Assembly (NCBI RefSeq): GCF_003610375.1
Contig: NZ_RAPZ01000016.1
Location: forward strand, 1-64,000
Direction of reading: 5' to 3'
DNA from: Sphingomonas sp. PP-CC-1A-547
GTDB taxonomy: Bacteria > Pseudomonadota > Alphaproteobacteria > Sphingomonadales > Sphingomonadaceae
DNA length: 64,000 nucleotides
The first letter of the stretch is position 1. Each line of letters starts with the position of its first letter. The notes under the pieces are model-generated. The model was given only the letters and a program-made list of their open reading frames with translations, did not search any database and was not told the DNA's origin. A program made the position numbers and the translations under genes. Of this stretch, positions 1-7,132 are shown one piece after another.

Positions 1-28
1 AGACGTCCAGACCCACGAAATGCGTCAT
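1..28 (-). CDS. IS110-family transposase, N-terminal fragment cut by the window edge
   Basis: On the minus strand an ATG at 28-26 opens a frame reading MTHFVGLDV up to the window edge, preceded by a good ribosome binding site (GAAGGAG, about 8 bases upstream). MTHFVGLDV is the characteristic start of IS110-family DEDD transposases/recombinases, in which the Asp of GLDV is the first catalytic acidic residue. Only nine codons are visible, so the rest of the protein and the group (IS110 or IS1111) cannot be judged. The identification rests on this short but distinctive start plus the Shine-Dalgarno. Confidence 0.6.
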
Positions 29-315
29 CGCTCTCACTCCTTCCCTCGATGCACGAGGTCAGGTCGACCCCGATCCAGGCATCGTACGTGAAGGGGCTGC
101 AAATCTCATCTGCTGTCGAAATGCAGCCGCCGCGATACACCATCTTGTGGGTCCTCCCAGCAACTGAGCGGTCGATGACAGCATTATTCAGCGTCAGCGG
201 CTTCCTGACAGGCGCCGCCTTTCAGTTTTCTGTCGGCCTCTCAGCGTCGGGAACCCACCCACACTCTGGCCGACGGCGCATCAACCAAGACCGGTAGGAA
301 AACAACGGCTTGAAG
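29..315 (-). other. Noncoding left end of the IS110-type element, possible bridge-RNA region
   Basis: This gap of about 290 bases lies directly upstream of the IS110-type start codon and holds no convincing gene. In IS110-group elements the noncoding end upstream of the transposase encodes the bridge RNA that guides donor and target recognition; that is family knowledge, not something visible here. The element's outer boundary must lie somewhere before the stop codon at 316, but no terminal repeat was identified, as expected for a family that lacks clear terminal inverted repeats. Confidence 0.35.
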
Positions 316-780
316 CTACAGCCCAAGTTCCTCCAGCCCCGGATGATCCTCGGGCCGTGGCCCGAGCGGCCAGTGGAACAGTCGCCCCTTTTCGAAAATC
401 GGAACGTCGTTAATGCTCGCCATCCGGCGCGCCATCAGGCCATCGAGCGTGAATTTCCAATTCTCATTGCCGTAGGAGCGATGCCACGCGCCGGCATCGT
501 CATGCCACTCATAGGCGAAGCGCACGGCAATTCGATCGCCGTCATGCGCCCACAGGCCCTTGATAAGCCGATACTCGTGCTCGCGACGCCACTTTGCGGT
601 TAGGAAGGTGACGATAGAATCCCGCCCCCGAAGGAAATCAGACCGGTTTCGCCACTGGCTGTCCTCGGTATAGGCGAGCGCGACCCGCGCTGGATCGCGG
701 CTGTTCCAGCCGTCCTCGGCGGCGCGGACCTTTAGCGACGCAGTCTCATGGGTGAAGGGAGGGAGGGGCAGTCGTGGCAT
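316..780 (-). CDS. DUF1348/NTF2-like (SnoaL-fold) small protein
   Basis: A protein of about 154 residues beginning [14 protein letters not shown], with the features of the nuclear transport factor 2-like DUF1348 family: the segment '[20 protein letters not shown]', a central '[18 protein letters not shown]' and the C-terminal '[15 protein letters not shown]'. The fold forms a small alpha+beta cone; no catalytic role is established. The start at 780 is chosen over a longer frame because AAGGATC lies just upstream. It is the last gene of a minus-strand trio with the VOC protein (13 bases upstream) and the PPOX-like protein. Confidence 0.85.
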   Translation of the reverse strand: MPRLPLPPFTHETASLKVRAAEDGWNSRDPARVALAYTEDSQWRNRSDFLRGRDSIVTFLTAKWRREHEYRLIKGLWAHDGDRIAVRFAYEWHDDAGAWHRSYGNENWKFTLDGLMARRMASINDVPIFEKGRLFHWPLGPRPEDHPGLEELGL

Positions 781-793
781 CGAACGGATCCTT

Positions 794-1204
794 TCAGTCA
801 AAGGGCGTGGCAAACTCCAGACGGATCCCGCCCGGAATGAGGATCAGGAAGTGGCGCGCCGTTGATCCGGGACGGATGGCGCCCGGCGCTGCGTCGACCA
901 CGACTTCTGGATGCGCCGTCACGGCGGCCCACGCCGCTGCCAGTGCAGCATCGTCGGCGACCGAGAGCGAGAGATGATGGAGACCGATATTGGCGCGCCG
1001 GTCAAAGGCGCGGGCCGTCACGGGGTTGGCCGCGCGCCACAAGGTCAGCAGGATTGTGCCGTCCGATACGAAGATAGCAGGATAGTCGGGCACGCCGCCT
1101 ACTTCATCGAATCCGAGCGTGTCGCAGAAGAAGGCGCGTGCCTGATCGAGGTTGGGCACGGTTAGCCCGACATGGTGGACGCCGCGTGTGAGTTTGCTGG
1201 TCAT
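794..1204 (-). CDS. VOC-family (glyoxalase/dioxygenase fold) protein
   Basis: A 136-residue protein with the vicinal-oxygen-chelate pattern: an N-terminal '[18 protein letters not shown]' beta-alpha module with a metal-type His, a second '[14 protein letters not shown]' module and a terminal '[11 protein letters not shown]' with the usual acidic ligand. The substrate is unknown. Its ATG overlaps the stop of the upstream PPOX-like gene (ATGA at 1201-1204), so the two are translationally coupled and probably act on the same small molecule. Confidence 0.88.
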   Translation of the reverse strand: MTSKLTRGVHHVGLTVPNLDQARAFFCDTLGFDEVGGVPDYPAIFVSDGTILLTLWRAANPVTARAFDRRANIGLHHLSLSVADDAALAAAWAAVTAHPEVVVDAAPGAIRPGSTARHFLILIPGGIRLEFATPFD

Positions 1205-1809
1205 GATGCTGCCCGTTCAAGTTGAGCGATGTGGGCTCGAAGCACCGCAATCTCGTCAATGAGCGGCTGGGAAGTGCGGCGCACTTCCGCCTCGGTGAAA
1301 CGCGGCGTGATATGCTGTGGGCAGTTCCAGTCGAACCCGACGACATCGATCAGAAAGCCACGCTCCGGCTCGGCCGCGTAGCCGGACGGCATGAGCGCTG
1401 CGATGACGGCGGGGTCTTTGCTCACGTGGGCATGGCCGATGATCTTGAGGCGCCGGCGGTTCGGATAGTCCATTAAGAACAGCGCAACCCGGTCGTCGGC
1501 CGCAATATGCGCGACGGAGAGATATTGTCGGTTGCCGCGAAAGTCGGCGAACCCGAAACAATTGCCCCCGAGGTGTCGGACGAAGCCGGTTGCCCCGCCG
1601 CGATGCTGGACATAGGGCCAGCCATTTTCGGACGTGCTCGCCAGGTAAAAGCTGTCGCGGGCGGCGATGAACGCAAGTTCTTTGGCCGTAATCCGGTCGA
1701 CCGTCTCCGCGCCGGCTTCCATGCGTGCGTAGGACGCTCGCGACCCCGCTGCTTCTTGCAGCGCGCGAGCGCGTGGTCCGAAAAGGGTGTGGAGATATGC
1801 CTGCGCCAT
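1201..1809 (-). CDS. Pyridoxamine 5'-phosphate oxidase-like (FMN-binding split barrel) protein
   Basis: About 202 residues starting MAQAYLHTLFGPRAR. The stretch 'FYLASTSENGWPYVQHRGG' followed by 'FADFRGNRQYLSVAHI' and 'LFLMDYPNRRRLKIIGHA' is typical of PPOX-superfamily flavoproteins of the PhzG/pyridoxamine-oxidase-like type. The frame is open further upstream (to 2136), but that part would run through the divergent regulator and is not protein-like, so the ATG at 1809 is preferred; no strong Shine-Dalgarno is seen and a GTG two codons earlier is possible. It is the first gene of the minus-strand trio and is divergent from a LysR gene, which may control it. Confidence 0.82.
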   Translation of the reverse strand: MAQAYLHTLFGPRARALQEAAGSRASYARMEAGAETVDRITAKELAFIAARDSFYLASTSENGWPYVQHRGGATGFVRHLGGNCFGFADFRGNRQYLSVAHIAADDRVALFLMDYPNRRRLKIIGHAHVSKDPAVIAALMPSGYAAEPERGFLIDVVGFDWNCPQHITPRFTEAEVRRTSQPLIDEIAVLRAHIAQLERAAS

Positions 1810-1846
1810 GGCCACGAGGATGGCGAGTTGCCCGCGATGTGATAAT

Positions 1847-1874
1847 TCGCAATTACTGATACGGACTATTGCGA
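1847..1874. promoter_or_regulatory. Inverted repeat in the divergent LysR promoter region
   Basis: A perfect 7-base inverted repeat TCGCAAT ... ATTGCGA, with 14 bases between arms, sits between the PPOX-like gene (start 1809) and the LysR gene (start 1886). Partly symmetric sites with AT-rich arms of this size are what LysR-type regulators bind, so it is a candidate operator for both divergent units. Confidence 0.45.
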
Positions 1875-1885
1875 TACGGGGAATA

Positions 1886-2779
1886 ATGGACCGCTTCGAG
1901 AGCCTTTCCGTCTTTGTCGCGGTGGCAGAGCAGCGCGGCTTCGCGGCTGCGGCGCGCGTCCTCAATCTGTCGCCTCCTGCCGTGACCCGTGCGGTCGCGG
2001 CGCTGGAGCGGCATCTGGGCGTGACGCTGTTCCACCGCTCGACGCGAGCGGTGTCCCTGACGGACGACGGGGCAAGCCTGCTCGATCGGGCGCGGCGCAT
2101 ACTCGCGGACATTCGCGAGGCGGAGCAGATCGCCATGGGCGGTCGCTCGGTTCCCCGGGGGCAGCTCTACGTAACTGCGCCGGTCATATTCGGGCGGCTG
2201 CATGTGTTGCCGGTCATCAGCGCGCTGCTGGCCAGCCACACCGGCCTCAACGCGCGCATGATGCTGCTCGATCGTAATGTCCGCATCGTCGAGGAGGGTG
2301 TCGATGTGGCGGTGCGGATCGGGACGCTGGCGGACAGCACGCTGCGCACCGTGACGATCGGTTCGGTCCGTCAGACCATCGTGGCAAGCCCGGGCTATCT
2401 TGCCGAACATGGCTTGCCCATCGATCATGGCGATCTGGCCCAGCATCGGTGTATCATGGGTAGCGGTGTGCGCGCCGGCACCCGATGGTCGTTTGGCGCG
2501 CGCGGCGAGAGGCTGTTGGAAATCGTCCCCCGCCTGACCGTCAACGGCATCGATGCGATCCTCGCTGCTGCGGAAGCAGGCGTCGGCCTTGCCAATGTAC
2601 TGAGTTACCAGTCGGCCGCGCATATCGCGAGCGGGCGACTCATTGAGGTTTTGGCCGATCATGCTCCGTCCGCCATGCCGGTAAGCCTGCTCTATGATCC
2701 CGGTCGAGCCGCTATGCCCGCGGTCAGGGTGTTCATCGACGCGATGCGGGAACAGGGGCGGCGGGGCGTGTGGTCCTGA
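1886..2779 (+). CDS. LysR-family transcriptional regulator
   Basis: A 297-residue regulator with the N-terminal winged helix-turn-helix (residues 1-60: 'MDRFESLSVFVAVAEQRGF', then 'LSPPAVTRAVAALERHLG') and a C-terminal periplasmic-binding-like effector domain. It is of the CrgA/AaeR-like subgroup ('LFHRSTRAVSLTDDG'). The ATG at 1886 is chosen because GGGGA precedes it and the family alignment begins at MDRF. It is divergent from the PPOX/VOC/NTF2-like operon, the classical arrangement for a LysR regulator and its target. Confidence 0.93.
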   Translation: MDRFESLSVFVAVAEQRGFAAAARVLNLSPPAVTRAVAALERHLGVTLFHRSTRAVSLTDDGASLLDRARRILADIREAEQIAMGGRSVPRGQLYVTAPVIFGRLHVLPVISALLASHTGLNARMMLLDRNVRIVEEGVDVAVRIGTLADSTLRTVTIGSVRQTIVASPGYLAEHGLPIDHGDLAQHRCIMGSGVRAGTRWSFGARGERLLEIVPRLTVNGIDAILAAAEAGVGLANVLSYQSAAHIASGRLIEVLADHAPSAMPVSLLYDPGRAAMPAVRVFIDAMREQGRRGVWS

Positions 2780-3086
2780 CCGGGACCGCCGGACAAGCTA
2801 TTTCGCGGCGAAGGCTCGGCAGATTTCCATTTCAGCATTCCTCCCGGTGAAGGCTCAAACGCAGGCCGGCGGCGTTCCGGCGGCGTTCGCCCATTGATCG
2901 CGGCGTCGCCGGCGCCTGAACGAACTGCAAATGTGTGGATGGGCGAGAGCGGTTCGGCAATGTCGCTTTCTGGGTCGGAGCGGTTGAAGGGCAGACGATC
3001 CGCACCTAGCCCACCTGGCGCCATTCACTTAATGCGCTGGCGTAGTCATAAGCGGACAATTGTTCATAACCGGATCCGGCGTAGGT
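2780..3086. other. Gap without a supported gene
   Basis: About 300 bases between the LysR gene and the nitronate monooxygenase. Short frames on both strands lack ribosome sites and protein-like composition. It presumably contains the LysR terminator and the promoter of the downstream gene, but neither could be pinned down. Confidence 0.4.
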
Positions 3087-4175
3087 ATGTCTCTCATCGA
3101 TCGGTTTGAACTCTCGGTGCCCTTGATCCAGGCGCCGATGGCAGGCGTCGCCACACCTTCGCTGGCGGCAGCGGTATCCGAGGCGGGAGCCTTGGGATCG
3201 ATCGGAGTAGGCGCGACCGACGCCGCCGGCGCACGGGCGATGATCGAGGAGGTGCGCAGCAGCACGACCCGCGCGTTCAACGTCAACGTCTTCGTCCACG
3301 CTGGCCCAAAGGCCGATCTGTCGCGGGAAGCGCAATGGCTGGATTGGCTTGCCCCGCTGTTCGCCGAGTACAGCGCACAACCCCCGACGGCACTCATGAC
3401 CATCTACAAGAGCTTCGCAGATGATCCCGACATGGTGGCGGTACTGCTCGACCTCGCGCCGCCAGTGGTTAGCTTCCACTTCGGGTTGCCGTCCGCCGAC
3501 GTGCTCTCGGCGTTGCGAGCGCGTGGTATCTATCTCATGGCGACCGCAACGAGCCTCAACGAAGCACACGCGATCGAGGCCGCCGGGATCGATGCGGTGG
3601 TCGCGCAAGGGATCGAGGCTGGCGGGCATCGGGGTGTCTTCGACCCCATCGCGCCTGACGACGCGCTCGGCGTATTCGCGCTGACCCGGCTCCTGGTGCG
3701 CAAGAACAACCTACCAATCATCGCTGCTGGCGGGATAATGGACGGCGCCGGCATCGCCGCGGCGCTCGACCTGGGCGCATCGGCAGCGCAACTGGGAACT
3801 GCCTTTGTCGCGTGCCCGGAGTCGGCCGCAGACGATGCATACCGGGCGGCCCTCACCGGTGAGGGCGCTTACCACACCGTCCTCACTTCGCTAATTTCTG
3901 GTCGACCCGCGCGTGCGCTGGCCAACCGGTTCACGGCTCTGAGTCAGTCGGTTGATGAACGCCGACCGCCTGATTATCCTATCGCCTATGATGCGGGAAA
4001 GGCCTTGCACGCGGCTGCCAAGGCGCAAGGCGAGCACGGTTTCGGAGCGCAATGGGCGGGGCAAGGTGCGCCGCTTTCTCGTGCCATGCCGGCAGCAGCC
4101 TTGGTCATGGTGCTGCGAGAGGAATTTGAATTGCGACGGATTAGAGGCTCGGTTGAGCGTTGCGACGTTCCTTGA
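3087..4175 (+). CDS. Nitronate monooxygenase (2-nitropropane dioxygenase family)
   Basis: A 362-residue FMN-dependent TIM-barrel enzyme that oxidises alkyl nitronates. The N-terminus 'FELSVPLIQAPMAGVATPSL' is the flavin-binding first strand of the family, 'AQGIEAGGHRG' carries the catalytic His region, and 'LPIIAAGGIMDGAGIAAAL' with 'GASAAQLGTAFVACPES' binds the FMN phosphate. The start MSLIDRFEL (3087) is chosen over an ATG nine codons earlier because the family alignment begins there; the Shine-Dalgarno is weak for either. It stands alone on the plus strand. Confidence 0.9.
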   Translation: MSLIDRFELSVPLIQAPMAGVATPSLAAAVSEAGALGSIGVGATDAAGARAMIEEVRSSTTRAFNVNVFVHAGPKADLSREAQWLDWLAPLFAEYSAQPPTALMTIYKSFADDPDMVAVLLDLAPPVVSFHFGLPSADVLSALRARGIYLMATATSLNEAHAIEAAGIDAVVAQGIEAGGHRGVFDPIAPDDALGVFALTRLLVRKNNLPIIAAGGIMDGAGIAAALDLGASAAQLGTAFVACPESAADDAYRAALTGEGAYHTVLTSLISGRPARALANRFTALSQSVDERRPPDYPIAYDAGKALHAAAKAQGEHGFGAQWAGQGAPLSRAMPAAALVMVLREEFELRRIRGSVERCDVP

Positions 4176-4532
4176 TCGGACTGGCCGTTTCCCCACTAGA
4201 AGCCGTATAAGCAGACCTTTCAGCGTACTGAAAGCCTCAAATCATGATGAACCAGCGCCCGAAGTTAAGAAGCAAGGTAAGGGGCGCGGGCGTCCTTTTG
4301 TTGGTCTCCACGGCCGCTGGTCGCCTGATCGCTGCATGATCACGCTCGTCTGCTCCCAAGGTCTTTCGCATCCTAGAACTCGCTGCTTTAAAAGGCTCAA
4401 AGCCTTTCCGTTTCTCCGTGTCCACCAGCCCATGTTGGGAAAGTGTATGCGGGAAAGGGTTTAGGGAAAGCGGTTTACGATGGTGAACGGTCGCGTGGTA
4501 AGCACGGGCGGCATACCAGTGAGAGGGCAGTA
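4176..4532. other. Gap holding a dispersed repeat copy
   Basis: About 357 bases with no gene. It contains one copy (4247-4295) of a sequence that recurs near 8502 and otherwise AT-richer spacer. A GAGAGGG motif at its end is the ribosome site of the VOC gene at 4533. Confidence 0.45.
4247..4295 (+). repeat. Dispersed intergenic repeat, copy 1
   Basis: The segment beginning ATGAACCAGCGCCCGAAGTT and running to about 4295 closely matches 8502-8549 (ATGAACCAGCGTCCGAAGTT and onward), including the AAGGGGC and GCGTCC blocks. Both copies lie in gene-free gaps in the same orientation, so this is a dispersed noncoding repeat rather than a shared coding domain. Confidence 0.6.
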
Positions 4533-4994
4533 ATGACGGACGCCACAAACGTAATTGCCGTGGACCACACAGGCTTCGCTGTGTCTTCTTTGGACGAAGC
4601 CGTTCGGTTCTGGACGGGAGCGCTCGGTTTCACACTTGAGCGGCAATCGGAGATGGGGGGCGACTTCCTGCATCAGGTGACAGGTGTCGATGATCCGAAA
4701 GTGAGAACGGCAATCGTCAAGGCACAAGACGGCTACGTGGTCGAACTGTTGGAATATTCAAACGGGCTCCAGAACGGGACGGTGCCCAGCGGCGCGGGAT
4801 CGATCGGAGCGGCCCACCTGGCTCTGACCGTAAAGGACATTCATGTCGCCATTGCCCGTGTCGAGGCAGCAGGATGGAAGGCGAAAGGTAATCCGCTGCC
4901 GATCCCAGGTGGTCCACGGAAGGGAACGTTGGTGGCCTACGTTTCAGGCCCCGATCATATCACGATAGAGCTTATGCAGCCGACAGCCCGTTAA
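4533..4994 (+). CDS. VOC-family (glyoxalase-like) protein
   Basis: A 153-residue protein of the vicinal-oxygen-chelate superfamily: 'AVDHTGFAVSSLDEAVRFW' opens the first module with the metal-type His, 'GYVVELLEY' ends it with an acidic ligand, 'AAHLALTVKDIHVAI' opens the second, and 'GPDHITIELMQP' closes it. The methylmalonyl-CoA epimerase/lactoylglutathione-lyase-like layout is clear, but the substrate is not. The ATG at 4533 follows GAGAGGG; an upstream in-frame ATG (4443) has no such site. It is monocistronic. Confidence 0.88.
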   Translation: MTDATNVIAVDHTGFAVSSLDEAVRFWTGALGFTLERQSEMGGDFLHQVTGVDDPKVRTAIVKAQDGYVVELLEYSNGLQNGTVPSGAGSIGAAHLALTVKDIHVAIARVEAAGWKAKGNPLPIPGGPRKGTLVAYVSGPDHITIELMQPTAR

Positions 4995-5418
4995 TGGGCC
5001 GGCAAAAGCTTTGCCGCCTCATCATCCTTTGAAAGCTGGCGAGTCAGCGTGCAGGGCCGAGGCTCAGCACCTTCTCTGCTGCAATACTGAATGGATGGCA
5101 GAAGTTGGGGAGCCAGAAAGAGGCCGCGAATGACCGCAAGTGGGTCTAGCCGGAAGCCGGAAGGCAGCGCGTGTTTCGCCAGCCATCGATCATCCATTAG
5201 GTGCTTCCCTGTCCCAACTTCGGCAGTTTGTTCTTTTCGCTTCATGATGGCAGACCGTGATCAAGTTCAGCCATTTGAACGGATCAAATTGGTCGATCCC
5301 CGTTGTTACCGCATAGCGCACAGTTTGGCGCTGTGTGACATGCGCGTTCGCTGACCGCCAGCAGGCAGGCACCACCGCCAGAACGGCGGATAGCAGGTCC
5401 ATACTGCCAGCTCGGCAG
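4995..5418. other. Gap without a supported gene
   Basis: About 420 bases upstream of the padR promoter. A minus-strand frame at 4991-5245 and a plus-strand frame at 5091-5354 were considered but have no ribosome site or recognisable protein. Nothing else was seen until the motif at 5419. Confidence 0.4.
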
Positions 5419-5443
5419 TTGACAGATAACTCTACTTAGGTTG
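5419..5443 (+). promoter_or_regulatory. Shared PadR-regulon promoter/operator motif, site 1
   Basis: TTGACA followed by a core TCTACTTAGGTTG ends nine bases before the padR start codon. It is 20/25 identical to the motif at 6445 and related to that at 6996. An imperfect palindrome (ACTCTACTT / AGGTTGAGT, 5429-5446) overlaps the ribosome site, so a bound repressor would block expression directly, consistent with PadR autoregulation. Confidence 0.6.
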
Positions 5444-5452
5444 AGTAGGAGC

Positions 5453-5755
5453 ATGGGCCGTAATCGTCGACCATCGAAGCAAATGCTGATTTTGTTGGAA
5501 GCGCTGGCGGCGCATACGCAGCGGTGGCGCCACGGCTACGATCTGATGAAAGAAACGGGGCTCCTGTCGGGAACGCTGTACCCGCTACTGATCCGCATGA
5601 CCGACCAGGGGCTTGTCGAGGCCGAGTGGCGCGAACCGGAACAACCCGGCCGTCCTGCTCGACATGCGTACCGTTTGACGAATGCTGGAGTGGCATTTGC
5701 GCGGACGGCAACATCCGCCAGCCCAATGACCTTCACCAAGGCCGCCTTCGCGTGA
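5453..5755 (+). CDS. PadR-family transcriptional regulator
   Basis: A 100-residue winged-helix protein: 'KQMLILLEALAAHTQRWRHG' is helix 1, 'YDLMKETGLLSGTLYPLLIR' contains the recognition helix with the hallmark SGTLYPLL, and 'GLVEAEWRE' with 'RPARHAYRLTNAG' forms the wing. PadR proteins are usually repressors released by small hydrophobic ligands. The ATG at 5453 follows TAGGAG. Its stop overlaps the GTG of the next gene (GTGA, 5752-5755), so both are made together. Operator-like motifs lie before this gene and before the two following transcription units. Confidence 0.9.
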   Translation: MGRNRRPSKQMLILLEALAAHTQRWRHGYDLMKETGLLSGTLYPLLIRMTDQGLVEAEWREPEQPGRPARHAYRLTNAGVAFARTATSASPMTFTKAAFA

Positions 5756-6390
5756 CAGCAGCTGTGTCGCGGGCTTTGCTGGCATTGGCCAGTCGGTCTC
5801 TCGGCTCGGATCGCCGAACGTGGGCGATGGCCATGGAAGCGGAGTTCGAAGCCGCGGTGGAGGATCGGCGTCCATTCCTGTTCGCCCTCGGCTGCCTGTT
5901 CGCAGCGTGGCGCGAAATCGGGAAGCACAGCGAAGGGCGACTAATCGTTGCGACCTACGCGCTCGCCTTGGGAGTACTCATCCCGATGGCAGCTATGCAG
6001 TTCCAGCAGGCGGTCGGCTTCCTGTCCTCGGCGGAAGGTACGCCTTTCGGCAACCCAAGCGCCAGCGACGGGCCGAACCTCTATTTGATCTGGTCCCAGA
6101 ACAGCGCGATCCCGGTCTTGCTGATCACGTGGCTTCTGCTCGGCATGGCGCACCTATCTCTTGCATGGATGCTCGTGGAGGGGGACTGGCCGCGCATCGT
6201 GAAGTGCGGCACGCTGATTGGAGCGGCAATGATCACGCTGTCGCTATTTATGGGCGTATTGATGCTCGATTTGTCGTCCTTGAGGGCGCAAGTCGCGGAG
6301 CTGGCGATCGAATTTGTGGCCGTGGTATCTATTTCGCGGTGGCACGCGCGAGTTCTTGCAGACGCCTCGCGCGATTTGCTTGCTCGGTAG
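5752..6390 (+). CDS. Membrane protein translationally coupled to PadR
   Basis: About 212 residues starting with GTG inside the padR stop (VTAAVSRALLALASRSLG). There are roughly four membrane segments: 'LIVATYALALGVLIPMAAM', 'IPVLLITWLLLGMAHLSLAW', 'GTLIGAAMITLSLFMGVLM' and 'VAELAIEFVAVVSISRW'. The cytoplasmic start 'DRRTWAMAMEAEFEAAVEDR' resembles membrane partners often encoded next to PadR regulators. Upstream codons in this frame are a shadow of padR and are excluded. A role as ligand sensor or PadR-controlled stress protein is inference only. Confidence 0.78.
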   Translation: MTAAVSRALLALASRSLGSDRRTWAMAMEAEFEAAVEDRRPFLFALGCLFAAWREIGKHSEGRLIVATYALALGVLIPMAAMQFQQAVGFLSSAEGTPFGNPSASDGPNLYLIWSQNSAIPVLLITWLLLGMAHLSLAWMLVEGDWPRIVKCGTLIGAAMITLSLFMGVLMLDLSSLRAQVAELAIEFVAVVSISRWHARVLADASRDLLAR

Positions 6391-6444
6391 CTTGTAGGAA
6401 CCCTTCAACAACTCACGCGACTGACTGGGCCTCTGCAGACCTAC

Positions 6445-6469
6445 TTGACTCATAAATCTACATATGTTG
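6445..6469 (+). promoter_or_regulatory. Shared PadR-regulon motif, site 2
   Basis: TTGACT and the core TCTACATATGTTG, 23/25 identical to site 3 at 6996-7020. The centre ACATATGT is a perfect 8-base palindrome with the ATGT/ACAT half-sites common in PadR operators. It lies 113 bases before the start codon at 6582, exactly as site 3 lies 113 bases before 7133. Confidence 0.65.
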
Positions 6470-6505
6470 TTGTGTGTCTAGCACCAGCGGCGTGAGGCTC
6501 AAAGC

Positions 6506-6515
6506 GGGGGGGGGG
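6506..6515 (+). repeat. Run of ten G in the leader of the 6582 gene
   Basis: Ten consecutive G residues lie in the presumed 5' leader about 70 bases upstream of the start codon. Tracts of this length are prone to slippage, which could vary leader folding or promoter spacing, or could be a sequencing length error. Confidence 0.6.
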
Positions 6516-6581
6516 ACGAAACGCCGAGGCCGTGTACGGGCCGAGAGGAAAGAGCGTCCGACACGCAAAGGGGAAGCGAAG

Positions 6582-6974
6582 ATGAGACGTGTAATTAGCA
6601 TAGGTGTCGTTGCAACCGGCACTATCTTGCTTGTTGCTTTATTTCTTTATCTTCGTACGCCTGTTGTTGATGCCAGCGCTAACGGCTTGTTCGCAAACGA
6701 CTTCTGCGGCACGATAAAGCTCGCCGACGGCGAGATGCTGCTGAACGATCGGCAAACCATATCATACATTGTCGGTAGAGATGCAGAAGGACCGTACATC
6801 TTGCCACGCTTTGACGTCGGCGCCGTATCCGATCAAGGGCTCGACGTGGACGGAACGCGCTCGGTGCGCAAGCTGCGGCTCGACAGGCTACCTTCAGCGA
6901 CAAAGCTTACGCTTCATGAGGGTTTGACACCCTATGTCTTTAAAAGGCTGACGTCTGTTAATTCGCATGAATGA
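6582..6974 (+). CDS. Small membrane-anchored or secreted protein, function unknown
   Basis: A 130-residue protein with an N-terminal signal/anchor ('RRVISIGVVATGTILLVALF') followed by a soluble domain containing 'NDFCGTIKLADGEMLLNDRQ'. No known family was recognised. The ATG at 6582 follows AGGGGAAG; the longer upstream frame is arginine-rich leader sequence and not protein-like. It has its own copy of the PadR-type motif upstream (6445-6469), suggesting it belongs to the same regulon as the membrane protein and the hydrolase. Confidence 0.65.
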   Translation: MRRVISIGVVATGTILLVALFLYLRTPVVDASANGLFANDFCGTIKLADGEMLLNDRQTISYIVGRDAEGPYILPRFDVGAVSDQGLDVDGTRSVRKLRLDRLPSATKLTLHEGLTPYVFKRLTSVNSHE

Positions 6975-6995
6975 TCTGGCCCCAACCAACATAGT

Positions 6996-7020
6996 TTGAC
7001 TCTTAAATCTACATATGTTT
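6996..7020 (+). promoter_or_regulatory. Shared PadR-regulon motif, site 3
   Basis: TTGACTCTTAAATCTACATA followed by TGTTT, 23/25 identical to site 2, located 113 bases before the hydrolase start codon at 7133 and just after the preceding gene's stop. Confidence 0.65.
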
Positions 7021-7132
7021 CGATAGCGCGGAGCGAGGGCTGCCGAATGCCACCAGCGGTAGTTCGGCAGCGAACGGTGGAAAGACTTCGGCATGGCATA
7101 CCGGCCGTGCTGCACAGTGAGGAGGTGGAGCA

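Noticed and set aside
4991..5245. Minus-strand frame of 84 codons in the gap before padR
   Set aside because: Some helical character but no ribosome site, no family and no coupling to neighbours.
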